DNA of 64,000 bases from Novacetimonas cocois (GTDB lineage Bacteria > Pseudomonadota > Alphaproteobacteria > Acetobacterales > Acetobacteraceae): the NCBI RefSeq assembly GCF_003311635.1, contig NZ_QEXL01000002.1, positions 62,001-126,000 of the forward strand, written 5' to 3'. Made by a program: the position numbers and the translations under genes. Of the stretch, positions 1 through 9,145 are shown one piece after another. Under the pieces are notes generated by a model, which was given only the letters and a program-made list of their open reading frames with translations, made no database searches and was not told the DNA's origin. Within the stretch, counting starts at the first letter, position 1; the number at the start of each line of letters is the position of its first letter.

Positions 1-300
1 GCTGCGCGCGACCTGGAGCTCGACGCGGCGGATCGCGGGGATTTCGGCATGCCACAGCGCGCCAAGGCGATCGCCGTACTGCCCCCGCACCCAGTCACGC
101 AGGAAACGCGTGGGAAGGTAGAGGGTGATTTCATCCTCATCGACGGGACCGACGCCCATCTGCCTCAGCCAGGTGTTGTATTCCACCTCCCCGACCTCGG
201 CCTTGAGGCGGGCGCAGATACGCGACCAGTGGATGTCGAGAATGCTTTTCTGGGCATTCGCTTCGGCAACCTCGTCATATCCTTCCAGTCCGCCCGTCAT
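1..300 (-). CDS. dnaA: DnaA replication initiator, N-terminal 100 residues (cut by window edge)
   Basis: The minus-strand frame runs open from an ATG at 298-300 to the window edge and gives the domain I start of DnaA: a W-x-R-I-C-A-R-L-K-A segment followed by EVGEVEYNTWLRQM and the LYLPTRFLRDWV stretch. Domain I loads the DnaB helicase and oligomerises; the AAA+ and DNA-binding domains lie outside the window. GGGAGTGAAG lies directly before the ATG and serves as ribosome binding site. The placement downstream of rpsT on the same strand is the common alphaproteobacterial arrangement. Identity is confident; completeness cannot be judged. Confidence 0.9.
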   Translation of the reverse strand, partial: MTGGLEGYDEVAEANAQKSILDIHWSRICARLKAEVGEVEYNTWLRQMGVGPVDEDEITLYLPTRFLRDWVRGQYGDRLGALWHAEIPAIRRVELQVARS

Positions 301-673
301 CTTCACTCCCGGCCATTCAGGGACATGACAGTCCGCGTCCGCGAAATGCCTGTTCAAAATTAACACATCACCCCAACGCACGCGGACACGTTCGCGTTTT
401 CCGTGCATGCCTGCACGAAAACCCATGCGCCGACGGATCAGCGCCCCAGTCGCTACCGATGAGGATGACCCGAAGTTAGTGCAGGGAATCGGAGGAAGCA
501 ACGGGAATCTGATCAACCGTCGATCAAAACCGATTCCGCGACAGAAATACGCAACAGCCGGAAGTAGATGGCAAATAAAAAGGACCACACCTTGCCGGAA
601 TGACATGATGCGGTCCCATTTATTACGCGGAATTATTTATTCCACGCGCACGCTTATTTATCCATTAAATGGA
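301..673. other. dnaA-rpsT intergenic region
   Basis: These 373 bases hold no convincing gene. They contain the rpsT terminator (573-617) and must contain the dnaA promoter. A perfect ATCCATT-A-AATGGAT palindrome at 660-674 abuts the rpsT stop codon. I saw no clear cluster of TTATCCACA-type DnaA boxes, so I do not call an origin. Confidence 0.6.
573..617 (-). terminator. Rho-independent terminator of rpsT
   Basis: Read on the minus strand, GGACCGCATC pairs with GGTGTGGTCC (10 bp including two G-U pairs, loop about 15 nt) and is followed at once by TTTTTATTT. It lies 57 bp downstream of the rpsT stop and separates rpsT from dnaA. Confidence 0.75.
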
Positions 674-943
674 TCAGGCAGCGGCCAGCGCCTTGATACG
701 CGCGGACAGGCGCGAGATGCGACGCGCCACCGTGTTGGCGTGCATGACGCCCTTGCCCACGGCGCGCTGCAGTTCGGGCTGTGCCGCGCGCAGGGCGACG
801 GTGGCGTCTTCCTTCTTGCCGGCCTCGATCGCGGTCTCGACCTTCTTGACGAAGGTGCGCACGCGGGAGATGCGGGCGGTGTTGCGCGCGTTACGGCGCT
901 CGGTCTGACGGATGCGCTTGCGCGCTGATGCGGTATTGGCCAT
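674..943 (-). CDS. rpsT: 30S ribosomal protein S20
   Basis: The 89-residue, very basic protein starts [13 protein letters not shown] and has the alternating Arg/Lys-rich helices of S20, including the conserved [15 protein letters not shown]-like C-terminal stretch. S20 binds 16S rRNA at the base of the 30S body early in assembly. Length matches the family. It lies between mutM and dnaA on the same strand and has its own intrinsic terminator at 573-617, so it is probably transcribed as a short abundant message. The 103-bp gap to mutM can hold its promoter. Confidence 0.97.
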   Translation of the reverse strand: MANTASARKRIRQTERRNARNTARISRVRTFVKKVETAIEAGKKEDATVALRAAQPELQRAVGKGVMHANTVARRISRLSARIKALAAA

Positions 944-1046
944 CGTTCTCAGTTCAGCAAAAAATCAGGTTACGGCGGTCCGCCACCCGATAGTTGCGGA
1001 CATCCAGATATCAGGATCGCGGTCTAGTCCACCCTTTCCCCATTCG

Positions 1047-1913
1047 TCAAGACAAGTCTTCGGCCTCTGCCCCGACTTCCTGGCGCATGGGACAGAAAAA
1101 AGAGGACCGTCCCGCCTGCGTGATCCGCATGACGCCATCGCATGCCGGCGGGCCGGGACATTCGGGACATCCCTCCCCCGCCCGGCCATAGACACGCCAC
1201 GCATGCTGGAAATAGCCCAGCTCCCCATCGGGTTTCACGTAATCACGCAGACTCGACCCGCCAGCGGCGATCGCCTCTGTCAGGACGTCGCGGATGCTGC
1301 CCACCAGCGCCCCGCACTGCGCCGCGTCCAGGCTGGCGGCCATGCGGGCGGGATGGATGCCCGCGCGGAACAGCGCTTCGGAGACATATATGTTGCCCAG
1401 TCCCGCAACAACCCGCTGATCCAGCAGCAGCGACTTGATCGGGGTGCGCCGTCCCGCCGCCGCGCGCGCCAGCCCTTCGGCATCGAACCCGTTGCCCAGC
1501 GGCTCCGGCCCCATGCGCGCCAGCAGCGGGTGGGCGTCCACCGTCTCCGTGGGCACAAGGTCCACGATCCCGAAACGGCGCGGATCCACCAGCCCGCATC
1601 GCGCGCCCTGATGCGTCAGGATCAGCAGGTGTTCATGCCGTGCCGCCGGCACCGAGATGTCGGAACCCAGCACGACCCGCCCCGACATCCCCAGATGCAC
1701 CAGCAGCGTCCGCGCGTCGTCAAGATCGACGAGAATGTATTTCCCCCGCCGCCCGAACCGCGTGATCACGCGCCCACGCAGCGAGTCGCCCAGGCCCGGC
1801 GGGAAAGGGCGGCGCAGTCCCTCGCGCCCGGTCGTGGCAGTTGCAATCTTGTGACCTTCGAGATGCAATCGCATCCCGCGCATCACAGTTTCTACTTCAG
1901 GGAGTTCCGGCAT
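1047..1913 (-). CDS. mutM: Formamidopyrimidine-DNA glycosylase (MutM/Fpg), unusual zinc finger
   Basis: A 288-residue bifunctional base-excision enzyme that removes 8-oxoguanine and FaPy lesions and cuts the abasic site. It starts with the catalytic MPELPEVET (P2 becomes the Schiff-base amine) and has the conserved lysine near residue 58 ([10 protein letters not shown]) and the H2TH helices around [18 protein letters not shown]. The C-terminal zinc finger begins CPEC and its second half reads FFCPMRQ, where the family has FFCPxCQ: the fourth zinc ligand is Arg (codon CGC instead of TGC). An extra Cys occurs in PPAC between the pairs. It is divergent from ubiE, with only 29 bp between start codons. 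Identity is firm; whether zinc binding survives is open. Confidence 0.93.
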   Translation of the reverse strand: MPELPEVETVMRGMRLHLEGHKIATATTGREGLRRPFPPGLGDSLRGRVITRFGRRGKYILVDLDDARTLLVHLGMSGRVVLGSDISVPAARHEHLLILTHQGARCGLVDPRRFGIVDLVPTETVDAHPLLARMGPEPLGNGFDAEGLARAAAGRRTPIKSLLLDQRVVAGLGNIYVSEALFRAGIHPARMAASLDAAQCGALVGSIRDVLTEAIAAGGSSLRDYVKPDGELGYFQHAWRVYGRAGEGCPECPGPPACDGVMRITQAGRSSFFCPMRQEVGAEAEDLS

Positions 1914-1942
1914 GGCAGGTTATAAGGTTATATCTCCCGATC

Positions 1943-2749
1943 ATGAGCGACAATAGCCACCATACCCCATCCGCCCCTTCCCCGTCCGATGGCCCCACGC
2001 CGAGCGGACATCCCTCCGGCACGACCGATTTCGGCTTCCGTCACGTTCCCGTCACGGAAAAGAAATCCATGGTGCGTGAGGTGTTCGACAGCGTCGCAGG
2101 CAAGTACGACATCATGAATGACGTGATGTCGCTTGGCATTCACCGGGCATGGAAAAAGATTTTCGTCACCGAACTCGGTCCCCATCCCGACCTGCGCCTG
2201 CTCGACCTTGCGGGGGGAACGGGCGATATTTCCTTCGGCTGGCTGCGTGGCGGGGGCGGTCCCGCCATCCTGTCGGACATCAATGTCAGCATGCTGGCGG
2301 TCGGACGTGACCGCGCGCTGTCACGCGGGCTTGTCTCCGGCCTCAATTTCGTGGCGGTCGATGCCGAGGCCATTCCCATCGCCGACTGTTCCGTCGATCG
2401 CGTCTCCATCGCGTTCGGCCTGCGCAACTGCACGGACAAGCTGCAGGTCCTGCGTGAGGCACGGCGCGTGCTGCGGCCGGGGGGGCGTTTCCTGTGCCTC
2501 GAATTCTCCCGCGTGCAGGTCGCGGCCCTGTCGCCCATCTATGACGCCTGGTCGTTTCAGGTGCTGCCCCGCATGGGGGCTGCCATCGCCGGGGACCGCG
2601 AAAGCTATCAGTACCTGGCCGAAAGCATCCGCATGTTCCCCGATCAGGAAACGCTGGCGGACATGATGCGCGAAGCGGGGCTGGAGCGTGTCTCCTACCA
2701 GAACCTGTCCGGCGGGATTGCCGCCATCCATTCGGGCTGGCGCATCTGA
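1943..2749 (+). CDS. ubiE: Demethylubiquinone/demethylmenaquinone C-methyltransferase UbiE
   Basis: This 268-residue class I SAM-dependent methyltransferase adds the C-methyl group during ubiquinone synthesis. The signature VREVFDSVAGKYDIMNDVMSLG is near residue 45, the SAM loop is LDLAGGTGDISF (Ala for the more usual Val), and the family block SIAFGLRNCTDK follows. The C-terminus ends GGIAAIHSGWRI, as usual for UbiE. The ATG at 1943 is chosen because upstream codons read into the mutM promoter and lack family similarity; the N-terminal 30 residues are Ser/Pro-rich and low complexity. Its stop shares one base with the coaBC start. Confidence 0.95.
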   Translation: MSDNSHHTPSAPSPSDGPTPSGHPSGTTDFGFRHVPVTEKKSMVREVFDSVAGKYDIMNDVMSLGIHRAWKKIFVTELGPHPDLRLLDLAGGTGDISFGWLRGGGGPAILSDINVSMLAVGRDRALSRGLVSGLNFVAVDAEAIPIADCSVDRVSIAFGLRNCTDKLQVLREARRVLRPGGRFLCLEFSRVQVAALSPIYDAWSFQVLPRMGAAIAGDRESYQYLAESIRMFPDQETLADMMREAGLERVSYQNLSGGIAAIHSGWRI

Positions 2750-3981
2750 TGAAAGGCGCGCGCCCGTCCGTCCTGCTGGTGATCTGCGGCGGGATCGCGG
2801 CATTCAAGGTGCCGGAGCTGATCCGGCGCCTTGTGGAACGTGGGGTGCAGGTCCGCACCATCCTGACCCGCGCGGGCGCGCAATTTGTCACCCCCCTCAC
2901 CCTTCAGGCGCTGACGGGCGAGCGGGTTTCCGAAGACCTGTTTTCCCTGACCGACGAACACGAAATGGGGCATATCGCCCTGTCGCGCGCCAGCGACCTG
3001 ATCGTTGTCTGTCCCGCCACGGCCGACATCCTGGCCCGCATGGCCAGTGGCATGGCCGACGATCTGGCGACCACCGTGCTGCTGGCGACCGACACGCCCG
3101 TCATGGCCGTGCCCGCAATGAACGTGCGTATGTGGCTGCATCCCGCCACCCGCGCCAATGTCGCGACGCTGTCCGCGCGCGGCGTCACCTTTGTCGGCCC
3201 GGAAGAAGGCGTCATGGCCTGCCATGAAACCGGGCCGGGCCGGATGAGCGAACCCCCCACCATTGCGGAGGCCGTCATGGCTGCCCTGCGCCCGGCGACG
3301 AGCCTGCCGCTGCATGGGGTGCGCGCGCTGGTCACGGCGGGGCCGACGCATGAACCCATCGACCCGGTGCGCTATCTCGCCAATCGTTCCTCCGGACGGC
3401 AGGGATATGCGATTGCCGGGGCGCTGGCGGCCATGGGCGCGCAGGTCACGCTGGTCAGCGGGCCGACAGACCTCCCCCCGCCACCCGGCGTGACGCTTCA
3501 TCGCGTGGAAACGGCGGAGGAGATGCTGGCCGCGTGCGAGGCCGCGCTGCCCTGCGACGTGGCCATCTGCGCCGCCGCCGTGGCGGACTGGCGCGTGGCG
3601 CGGCCGGGCACGCGCAAGATCAAGAAATCCCCCGACGCGCCACCGCCAGGCCTGACACTGGTGCCCAATCCCGACATCCTTGCCCACCTGTCGCGCCCCG
3701 GCCCGGCACGTCCGCGGCTGGTGATCGGCTTTGCCGCCGAAACCGACGACGTGCGGGACAACGCGGCGGCCAAGCGCCTGCGCAAGGGCTGCGACTGGAT
3801 CGTTGCCAACGACGTGCGGGCGGAAACCGGCATCATGGGCGGCCACGAAAACGAGGTCACGCTGATCACGGCCACAGGCATGGAACACTGGCCCCGCACA
3901 TCGAAGGATGCGGTCGCGCGCGGACTGGTGCATAAGATTGTAACAGAAATAGCCCCTTCCCATCACGGAGCCCCTGCATGA
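2749..3981 (+). CDS. coaBC: Bifunctional phosphopantothenoylcysteine decarboxylase/synthetase CoaBC
   Basis: A 410-residue fusion in coenzyme A biosynthesis. The CoaC half (about 1-185) starts [16 protein letters not shown], contains the substrate loop PAMNVRMW and ends with a [17 protein letters not shown] flap carrying the catalytic Cys. The CoaB half (from about 190) begins [23 protein letters not shown], the CTP/phosphopantothenate-binding motif, followed by [17 protein letters not shown]. The order C-then-B is normal for bacteria. The ATG overlaps the ubiE stop (TGATG) and the stop overlaps the dut start (ATGA), so translation is probably coupled through ubiE-coaBC-dut. Confidence 0.96.
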   Translation: MKGARPSVLLVICGGIAAFKVPELIRRLVERGVQVRTILTRAGAQFVTPLTLQALTGERVSEDLFSLTDEHEMGHIALSRASDLIVVCPATADILARMASGMADDLATTVLLATDTPVMAVPAMNVRMWLHPATRANVATLSARGVTFVGPEEGVMACHETGPGRMSEPPTIAEAVMAALRPATSLPLHGVRALVTAGPTHEPIDPVRYLANRSSGRQGYAIAGALAAMGAQVTLVSGPTDLPPPPGVTLHRVETAEEMLAACEAALPCDVAICAAAVADWRVARPGTRKIKKSPDAPPPGLTLVPNPDILAHLSRPGPARPRLVIGFAAETDDVRDNAAAKRLRKGCDWIVANDVRAETGIMGGHENEVTLITATGMEHWPRTSKDAVARGLVHKIVTEIAPSHHGAPA

Positions 3982-4439
3982 GCCAGCCTTCCCTGCCCAT
4001 CCGCATCCGTCGCCTCGCGCATGCGGCGGGACTGCCGCTTCCTGCCTATGCGACGCAGGGGGCTGCGGGGATGGATCTGGTCGCGGCGGTGACAGACCCG
4101 GTCACGATATGGGCGGGTGGGCGCGCGCTGATCCCGACCGGCCTGTGCATCGCGCTGCCCGCCGGGTACGAGCTGCAGATCCGGCCGCGTTCCGGCCTTG
4201 CGCTGAAACATGGCATAATGCTGCCCAATTCGCCCGGCACCATTGACGAGGATTATCGCGGGGAAATCGGCATCATCATGCTCAATACCGGCACGGATCA
4301 TTTCGTGGTCGAACGGGGCATGCGCATCGCACAGGGCGTGCTGGCCCCAGTCGTGCGCGGCGTCTGGCAGGAATGCGATACCCTTGACGACACGGCGCGT
4401 GGCGCAGGCGGGTTCGGCAGCACGGGGACGACAGGGTGA
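3978..4439 (+). CDS. dut: dUTP diphosphatase (dUTPase)
   Basis: A 153-residue trimeric dUTPase that hydrolyses dUTP to dUMP and PPi, keeping uracil out of DNA and feeding dTMP synthesis. All five family motifs are visible: [54 protein letters not shown] and the flexible C-terminal [11 protein letters not shown] that closes over the substrate. Length is typical. It overlaps coaBC by 4 bp and the following ABC permease by 4 bp (GTGA). The coaBC-dut pairing is common in proteobacteria. Confidence 0.97.
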   Translation: MSQPSLPIRIRRLAHAAGLPLPAYATQGAAGMDLVAAVTDPVTIWAGGRALIPTGLCIALPAGYELQIRPRSGLALKHGIMLPNSPGTIDEDYRGEIGIIMLNTGTDHFVVERGMRIAQGVLAPVVRGVWQECDTLDDTARGAGGFGSTGTTG

Positions 4440-6157
4440 TCGAACCGACCCTTACCGCCCACAGCCTGCGGGTCCGTCCCAACATGTTCGACCTGGTGGG
4501 GCTTGTCATCCTGATGGGGCTTGCCGTGGCGATGGCGACGGTGGGGCGGCACATGCTGGTGCCGCTGTCCCCCGCCACCGCGCAGACGATCCACCTCGAC
4601 CCGTCATGGCTGCCGGGATATGCCCTGCGCACGACGTTCCGGATGTTCGCGGCCCTGCTGGCGTCGCTGGTCTTTACCTTCACCTATGCCGTGTGGGCGG
4701 CGAAAAGCCGGCGGGCGGGACAGCTCCTGATCCCGGTCCTCGACATCCTGCAGTCGGTGCCCATCCTCGGGTTCCTGACATTTACCGTCGTCTTCTTCCT
4801 CGGGCTTTTCCCCGGCCAGATGATGGGGGCGGAACTGGCGGCGATCTTTACGATCTTCACCAGCCAGGCATGGAACATGGCCTTCAGCATGTACCAGTCG
4901 CTGCGCACCGTGCCCGCCGACCTGGAGGAAGCGGCCCGCTGTTTCGGCCTGACGGCGTGGCAGCGGTTCTGGCGGCTGGAGGTGCCTTTCGCCATCCCTT
5001 CGCTGGTGTGGAACGCGATGATTTCCATGTCCGGCGGATGGTTCATGGTTGTCTATTCCGAAACGATCACGGTGGGCAGCACGGATATCGCGCTGCCGGG
5101 AATCGGTTCGTATGTCGGCACCGCGATCGCGCATCGCGACCTGCTGGCGATCGGGTATGCGATCGTGACCATGCTGATCGTCATCCTGGCTTATGACCAG
5201 CTGCTTTTCCGCCCCCTTGTCGCATGGTCGGCGCGTTTCAGCGTGGAAGACACGCAGGGCGAGGCCGCGCCCGACCCGTGGGTCCTTGCGCTGCTGCGGC
5301 GCACGTCGGTGCTGCGGCGGGTCAGCGACGCGCTTGGCCATGCGCTGACCTCCATCGGCTGGCTGCGTATCGGGCGCGCGCCCTCCGACATCGGGCCATC
5401 GCATATTTCGGGCCGCGTGATCGATATCGCATGGTGGGCCTGCCTCGGGCTGTGTGTCGTCATCGCCGGCGAAAAGGTGGCGGTCTATGCCGCAGCACAT
5501 TTCACCGTGACGCAGGTGCTGCATGTCGCGGGCCTGGGCGGCCTGACGCTGGTGCGGGTGCTGGTGACACTGCTGGTGGCGTCGCTGATATGGGTGCCGG
5601 TGGGGATCTGGCTGGGGCTGGATGCGCGCCGGGCGCGACGCGCGCAGTTCGTGGCGCAGTTCATGGCCGCCTTTCCCGCCAACCTGTTCTTTCCGCTGTT
5701 CGTGCTGTTCATCGTGCGCTTCCACCTCAACAGCAATATCTGGCTGACGCCGCTCATGCTGCTGGGAACGCAGTGGTATATCCTGTTCAATATCGTGGCC
5801 GGCGCCTCTTCCTATCCCACCGACCTGCTGGAGGCCGCGCGCAATTTCCAGGTGCGGGGCATGCTGTGGTGGATGCGCGTCATGCTGCCGGGTATCGTGC
5901 CGTTCTTCATTACCGGCGCGATCACCGCGTCGGGCGGGGCATGGAACGCCGCCATCGCCACGGAGATGGCAAGCTGGGGTTCCACCACCCTGCGCGCGCA
6001 GGGACTGGGGGCCTATATCGCACAGGCCACGATTGACGGCGCGACGGACCGTGTCGGGCTTGGCATGGTCGTGATGTCCCTGTTCGTCCTGCTGTTCAAC
6101 CGCATGGTCTGGCGTCCGCTGGCCAATTACGCCGCGCGTCATTTCACCTTCAACTGA
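4436..6157 (+). CDS. Fused two-domain ABC importer permease (NrtB/SsuC/TauC type)
   Basis: A 573-residue membrane protein made of two tandem binding-protein-dependent permease domains. Each has several hydrophobic helices and an EAA-like coupling loop: [27 protein letters not shown] near residues 160-185 and [25 protein letters not shown] near 460-485. The sequence resembles the nitrate/sulfonate/bicarbonate importer group, where the two permease chains are normally identical subunits; here one chain supplies both. It starts with GTG inside the end of dut and is followed after 9 bp by its ATPase. No periplasmic binding protein gene is present nearby, so the substrate cannot be assigned. Confidence 0.85.
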   Translation: MIEPTLTAHSLRVRPNMFDLVGLVILMGLAVAMATVGRHMLVPLSPATAQTIHLDPSWLPGYALRTTFRMFAALLASLVFTFTYAVWAAKSRRAGQLLIPVLDILQSVPILGFLTFTVVFFLGLFPGQMMGAELAAIFTIFTSQAWNMAFSMYQSLRTVPADLEEAARCFGLTAWQRFWRLEVPFAIPSLVWNAMISMSGGWFMVVYSETITVGSTDIALPGIGSYVGTAIAHRDLLAIGYAIVTMLIVILAYDQLLFRPLVAWSARFSVEDTQGEAAPDPWVLALLRRTSVLRRVSDALGHALTSIGWLRIGRAPSDIGPSHISGRVIDIAWWACLGLCVVIAGEKVAVYAAAHFTVTQVLHVAGLGGLTLVRVLVTLLVASLIWVPVGIWLGLDARRARRAQFVAQFMAAFPANLFFPLFVLFIVRFHLNSNIWLTPLMLLGTQWYILFNIVAGASSYPTDLLEAARNFQVRGMLWWMRVMLPGIVPFFITGAITASGGAWNAAIATEMASWGSTTLRAQGLGAYIAQATIDGATDRVGLGMVVMSLFVLLFNRMVWRPLANYAARHFTFN

Positions 6158-6166
6158 AAGCATACG

Positions 6167-7546
6167 ATGCCTTCGCCTTCCGCAGCCCCCGCACCAACCC
6201 CGACTCCGGCCCCGCAGAGCGAAACACTGGTCCGGATCATCGACTGCAAGCAGGCCTATCACAAGGAAAGTGCTACCGATCTTGTCGTGCTGGACAACGT
6301 CAACCTGACCCTGCGATCTGGCGAAATCGTGGGGCTGCTGGGGCGCTCCGGATCTGGAAAATCCACCCTGCTGCGGATCATCGCGGGGCTGCTGACGCCG
6401 ACATCGGGCGAAGTGATCTGGAAGGGCAAGAAGCTGACCGGACCGGCCGCGGGTGTCGCGATGGTGTTCCAGTCATTCGCCCTGTTTCCGTGGCTGACGG
6501 TCCAGAAAAATGTCGAACTGGGGCTGGAAGCCAAGGGCGTCCCCGCGGCGGAGCGTGAGGAGCTGGCGGAACGGGCCATCGACCTGATCGGGCTGGGTGG
6601 TTACGAAAATGCCTATCCCAAGGAACTGTCGGGCGGCATGCGCCAGCGCGTTGGGCTGGCGCGCGCGCTGGTGGTGCATCCCGACCTGCTGCTGATGGAT
6701 GAACCGTTTTCGGCGCTGGATGTGCTGACGGCGGAAAACCTGCGCACCGACCTGGTGGAGCTGTGGTCGGAACGCAAGCTGCCGATCAAGTCGATCCTGC
6801 TGGTGACGCACAATATCGAGGAAGCGGTCCTGATGTGCGACCGCATCCTGATCTTCTCGTCCAATCCCGGCCGCGTGGCTCATGAGCTGAGCGTGCCTTT
6901 CGACCATCCCCGCAACCGGGAGGATGCGGCCTTCCGGCAGTTCGTCGATCGCATCTATGCCCTGATGACGCGGCGCGCGCCCGTCGTTTCCGAAGCAGAC
7001 CTGACCGATACGGGCGCGCAGGGGACAAGTCCCCCGATCGAGGCCATCGCCCTGCCGCGCCTTGCGATCAATACCATGGTTGGCATGATGGAAACGCTTG
7101 CGGCCGACCCGCTGGATGGGCGCGCCGACCTTCCGCTGCTGGCCAGCAGGCTGCAGCTGGAGCTTGATGACCTGTTCCCGCTGGGTGAATCGCTACAGCT
7201 TCTGGGCTTCGCGGAACTGGAGGACGGGGATATCCTGCTGACGCCCGAAGGCATGCGCTTTGTCCAGAGCGAGCATGACGAACGCAAGCAGATCCTGTCG
7301 CACAGCCTGCTGCATAACATTCCGATGGTGCGCAGCATCCGCTCCGTCCTGGATGAACGCCCCAACCACCGCGCCAGCGCCGAACGTTTCCGCGATGAAC
7401 TGGAAGACAGCATGTCGCCCGATTATGCGAAACAGACGCTGCAGACCCTGATCGGCTGGGCACGGTATGCCGAACTGTTCGATTTCGATGAAGAGGCGGA
7501 CCAGCTTTTCCTTGATGACCGCGACAGGGCCAATGGAACGGTCTGA
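6167..7546 (+). CDS. ABC transporter ATPase with AAA-associated C-terminal domain
   Basis: A 459-residue ATPase partner of the preceding permease. The nucleotide-binding domain (about 20-260) shows Walker A GRSGSGKST, Q-loop MVFQSFALFPW, signature LSGGMRQRVGLARAL, Walker B LLLMDEPFSALD and the H-loop in VTHNIEEAV. The remaining 180 or so residues, beginning near LAINTMVGMMETLAADP, form an acidic helical extension of the kind seen in the AAA-associated C-terminal domain family of nitrate/sulfonate-type ATPases and are likely regulatory. The first 20 residues are Pro/Ala-rich. It is probably the last gene of the ubiE-coaBC-dut run, since 500 bp of non-coding DNA follows. Confidence 0.87.
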   Translation: MPSPSAAPAPTPTPAPQSETLVRIIDCKQAYHKESATDLVVLDNVNLTLRSGEIVGLLGRSGSGKSTLLRIIAGLLTPTSGEVIWKGKKLTGPAAGVAMVFQSFALFPWLTVQKNVELGLEAKGVPAAEREELAERAIDLIGLGGYENAYPKELSGGMRQRVGLARALVVHPDLLLMDEPFSALDVLTAENLRTDLVELWSERKLPIKSILLVTHNIEEAVLMCDRILIFSSNPGRVAHELSVPFDHPRNREDAAFRQFVDRIYALMTRRAPVVSEADLTDTGAQGTSPPIEAIALPRLAINTMVGMMETLAADPLDGRADLPLLASRLQLELDDLFPLGESLQLLGFAELEDGDILLTPEGMRFVQSEHDERKQILSHSLLHNIPMVRSIRSVLDERPNHRASAERFRDELEDSMSPDYAKQTLQTLIGWARYAELFDFDEEADQLFLDDRDRANGTV

Positions 7547-8044
7547 TGCCGCCACGATTCCTGCCGGTTCATGAAACGTCTTTGATAATATGCATATCCG
7601 ACTTTTGGCGAACGATACCTGAAACAGTTTCCCACAAGTAACGGCAGGCCGAATAGCGAACATAAAGCAGGAATCGGATACTTGCATCTTGGAAAAAGAA
7701 ATATTTACCGTTAATTACAGTGAATATCGTTTTCCTTCTGACGGTCGATCCGCCCCATCAGTTCGATTCCCATCCCCTCCGCCAAACCCGTTCAGGCGTT
7801 CACGAATCCCCATCGTGCCTGCATGTCCCGCAAGAACTGTTTCCTGACACTATCTTCGTCAGCACCATGACCGGGCATCCGCCCCATTGCGGCATTACAT
7901 GACGGACGATCCGCAATGCGGATGCGCCATTGCAATTTCCCATATCCGGACCTGCATGGATTTTTTATGCGAAAAGCATGCAGCGGGATGAATTTGAAGA
8001 AATTCCCGGTGCTACGACAAGACTGATTACCTGAAGTAATTGTC
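7547..8044. other. AT-richer intergenic region before tRNA-Cys
   Basis: About 500 bases with lower GC than the surroundings and no convincing gene. An 8-bp perfect inverted repeat CATTGCGG/CCGCAATG lies at 7885-7892 and 7911-7918. A 60-codon frame at 7720-7902 has no recognisable similarity and no strong ribosome binding site, so I do not call it. Confidence 0.5.
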
Positions 8045-8118
8045 TGGAGGTCCGGGCGGGAATCGAACCCACATTCACGGATTTGCAGTCCGCTGCATCA
8101 CCATTCTGCCACCGGACC
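8045..8118 (-). tRNA. tRNA-Cys (anticodon GCA)
   Basis: On the minus strand the acceptor stem GGTCCGG pairs with CCGGACC, followed by discriminator T and an encoded CCA. The anticodon loop CTGCAAA sits on a GGA/TCC-ended stem and reads GCA. The T-arm contains GGGTTCGATTCCC. Total length is 74 nt including CCA. It stands alone between the ABC ATPase gene and the PIMT-like gene. Confidence 0.96.
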
Positions 8119-8300
8119 TGACCGGGACAAGGGCTATATCCTCTTAATCATGCCGCAGGTCAAGCCGTTGTGTGCGGCCCACCTGCTAGGCAGACATGAA
8201 AAGCGGGAATAGAACAGGATCTGCGGGGAAATAAAAATTACGCACCCGCCGCGATGCACGGATCGCCACCCCGTTCACGGGGCCGATGGAAGGGAAGGTC

Positions 8301-9002
8301 ATGAAGCAGCCAGTTATCGAATATCCCCCCCTTGATTACGAGGCGGCACGCCAGCGCATGGTCGATGCGCAGATCCGGCCGGCGCAGGTCAACGATCCGC
8401 GCATCATAACGGCGATGCGCCACGTCCCGCGCGAACTCGCCGTGCCGGAGTCCTTGCGTGAATTCGCTTACGCGGACCAGTCGCTGCCGCTGCCTGACGG
8501 GCGCGTCCTGACCGAACCCCGCGTGGTCGCGCGCATGCTGCAGGTGGCCGCCCCCCGCCAGGGCGAGCGGGTGCTGATCGTGGGGGCGGGGACCGGCTAT
8601 CTCCCGGCACTGGCCTCGCGGATGGAAGAAGGGCTGCAGATCGACGCGCTGGAATCGGACAGGACGCTCGCCGCCATAGGGCAGGCGCTGTGCCGGACGT
8701 TCGCCCCCGACGTGTCGTGGCATATCGGGCCGCTGGCCGCGGGCGTGCCGGACAATGCGCCATATGACCTGATCCTGATTGACGGCGCAGTGCGTGCGAT
8801 CCCCCCTGCCCTGCTGTCACAATGCGCGCCCGACGGTCGCATCGTGGCACCCATCTGGCCTGCCGACAGCGTGGCCTCGGTCTGCATCGTGCAGCCCACG
8901 GCGGAGGGCGCGGGCGCCACGCGCGCGGTGTTCGACGCCAGTGTTCCCCTGCTGCCCGAACTGGCCCCGGCTCCGACCTTCTCCTTCGATTCAGTCGCCT
9001 AG
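8301..9002 (+). CDS. Protein-L-isoaspartate O-methyltransferase family protein
   Basis: A 233-residue class I methyltransferase of the PIMT (Pcm) family. The N-terminal helix YEAARQRMVDAQIRPAQVNDPRI and VPRELAVPES are typical, and the SAM motif is VLIVGAGTGYLPALAS near residue 95. Pcm proper repairs isoaspartyl residues; the weakly conserved substrate loop leaves the exact substrate uncertain. The start at 8301 is preferred over an in-frame ATG at 8286 because GGAAGGGAAGG lies just before it. The position upstream of a TolC-type gene and valS recurs in alphaproteobacteria. Confidence 0.82.
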   Translation: MKQPVIEYPPLDYEAARQRMVDAQIRPAQVNDPRIITAMRHVPRELAVPESLREFAYADQSLPLPDGRVLTEPRVVARMLQVAAPRQGERVLIVGAGTGYLPALASRMEEGLQIDALESDRTLAAIGQALCRTFAPDVSWHIGPLAAGVPDNAPYDLILIDGAVRAIPPALLSQCAPDGRIVAPIWPADSVASVCIVQPTAEGAGATRAVFDASVPLLPELAPAPTFSFDSVA

Positions 9003-9145
9003 CATTCAGTCGTCCCGCACGGATATCGCGACAGCGTACCGGCGGCGTCCCCTGCGTCCGATTAACCTGACCGCAACCTCCTGACGCTAGTGTCCGCCCC
9101 GCAGGCGGACATGCCTGCATCAGGCCGGGCGCAGGGGATGATCGC

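Noticed and set aside
301-673. Chromosomal origin next to dnaA
   Set aside because: No cluster of DnaA boxes or AT-rich unwinding element seen, and alphaproteobacterial origins usually lie away from dnaA.
407-928. Plus-strand frame across the dnaA-rpsT gap and rpsT
   Set aside because: Most of it is the antisense of rpsT and the rest is low-similarity intergenic DNA containing the rpsT terminator.
4604-6262. Long minus-strand open frame (over 550 codons) opposite the ABC permease
   Set aside because: Antisense shadow caused by high GC and third-position bias; His/Gln/Arg-rich translation with no domain, while the plus strand encodes a clear permease. The same applies to long antisense frames at 2695-3966, 9062-10696, 11112-12353, 25221-26921, 28249-29280, 29277-30911, 47328-48857, 51076-52914 and 61732-63366.
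7720-7902. 60-codon frame MNIVFLLTVDPPHQ... before tRNA-Cys
   Set aside because: No family similarity, no convincing ribosome site, His/Pro-rich composition; left as non-coding.
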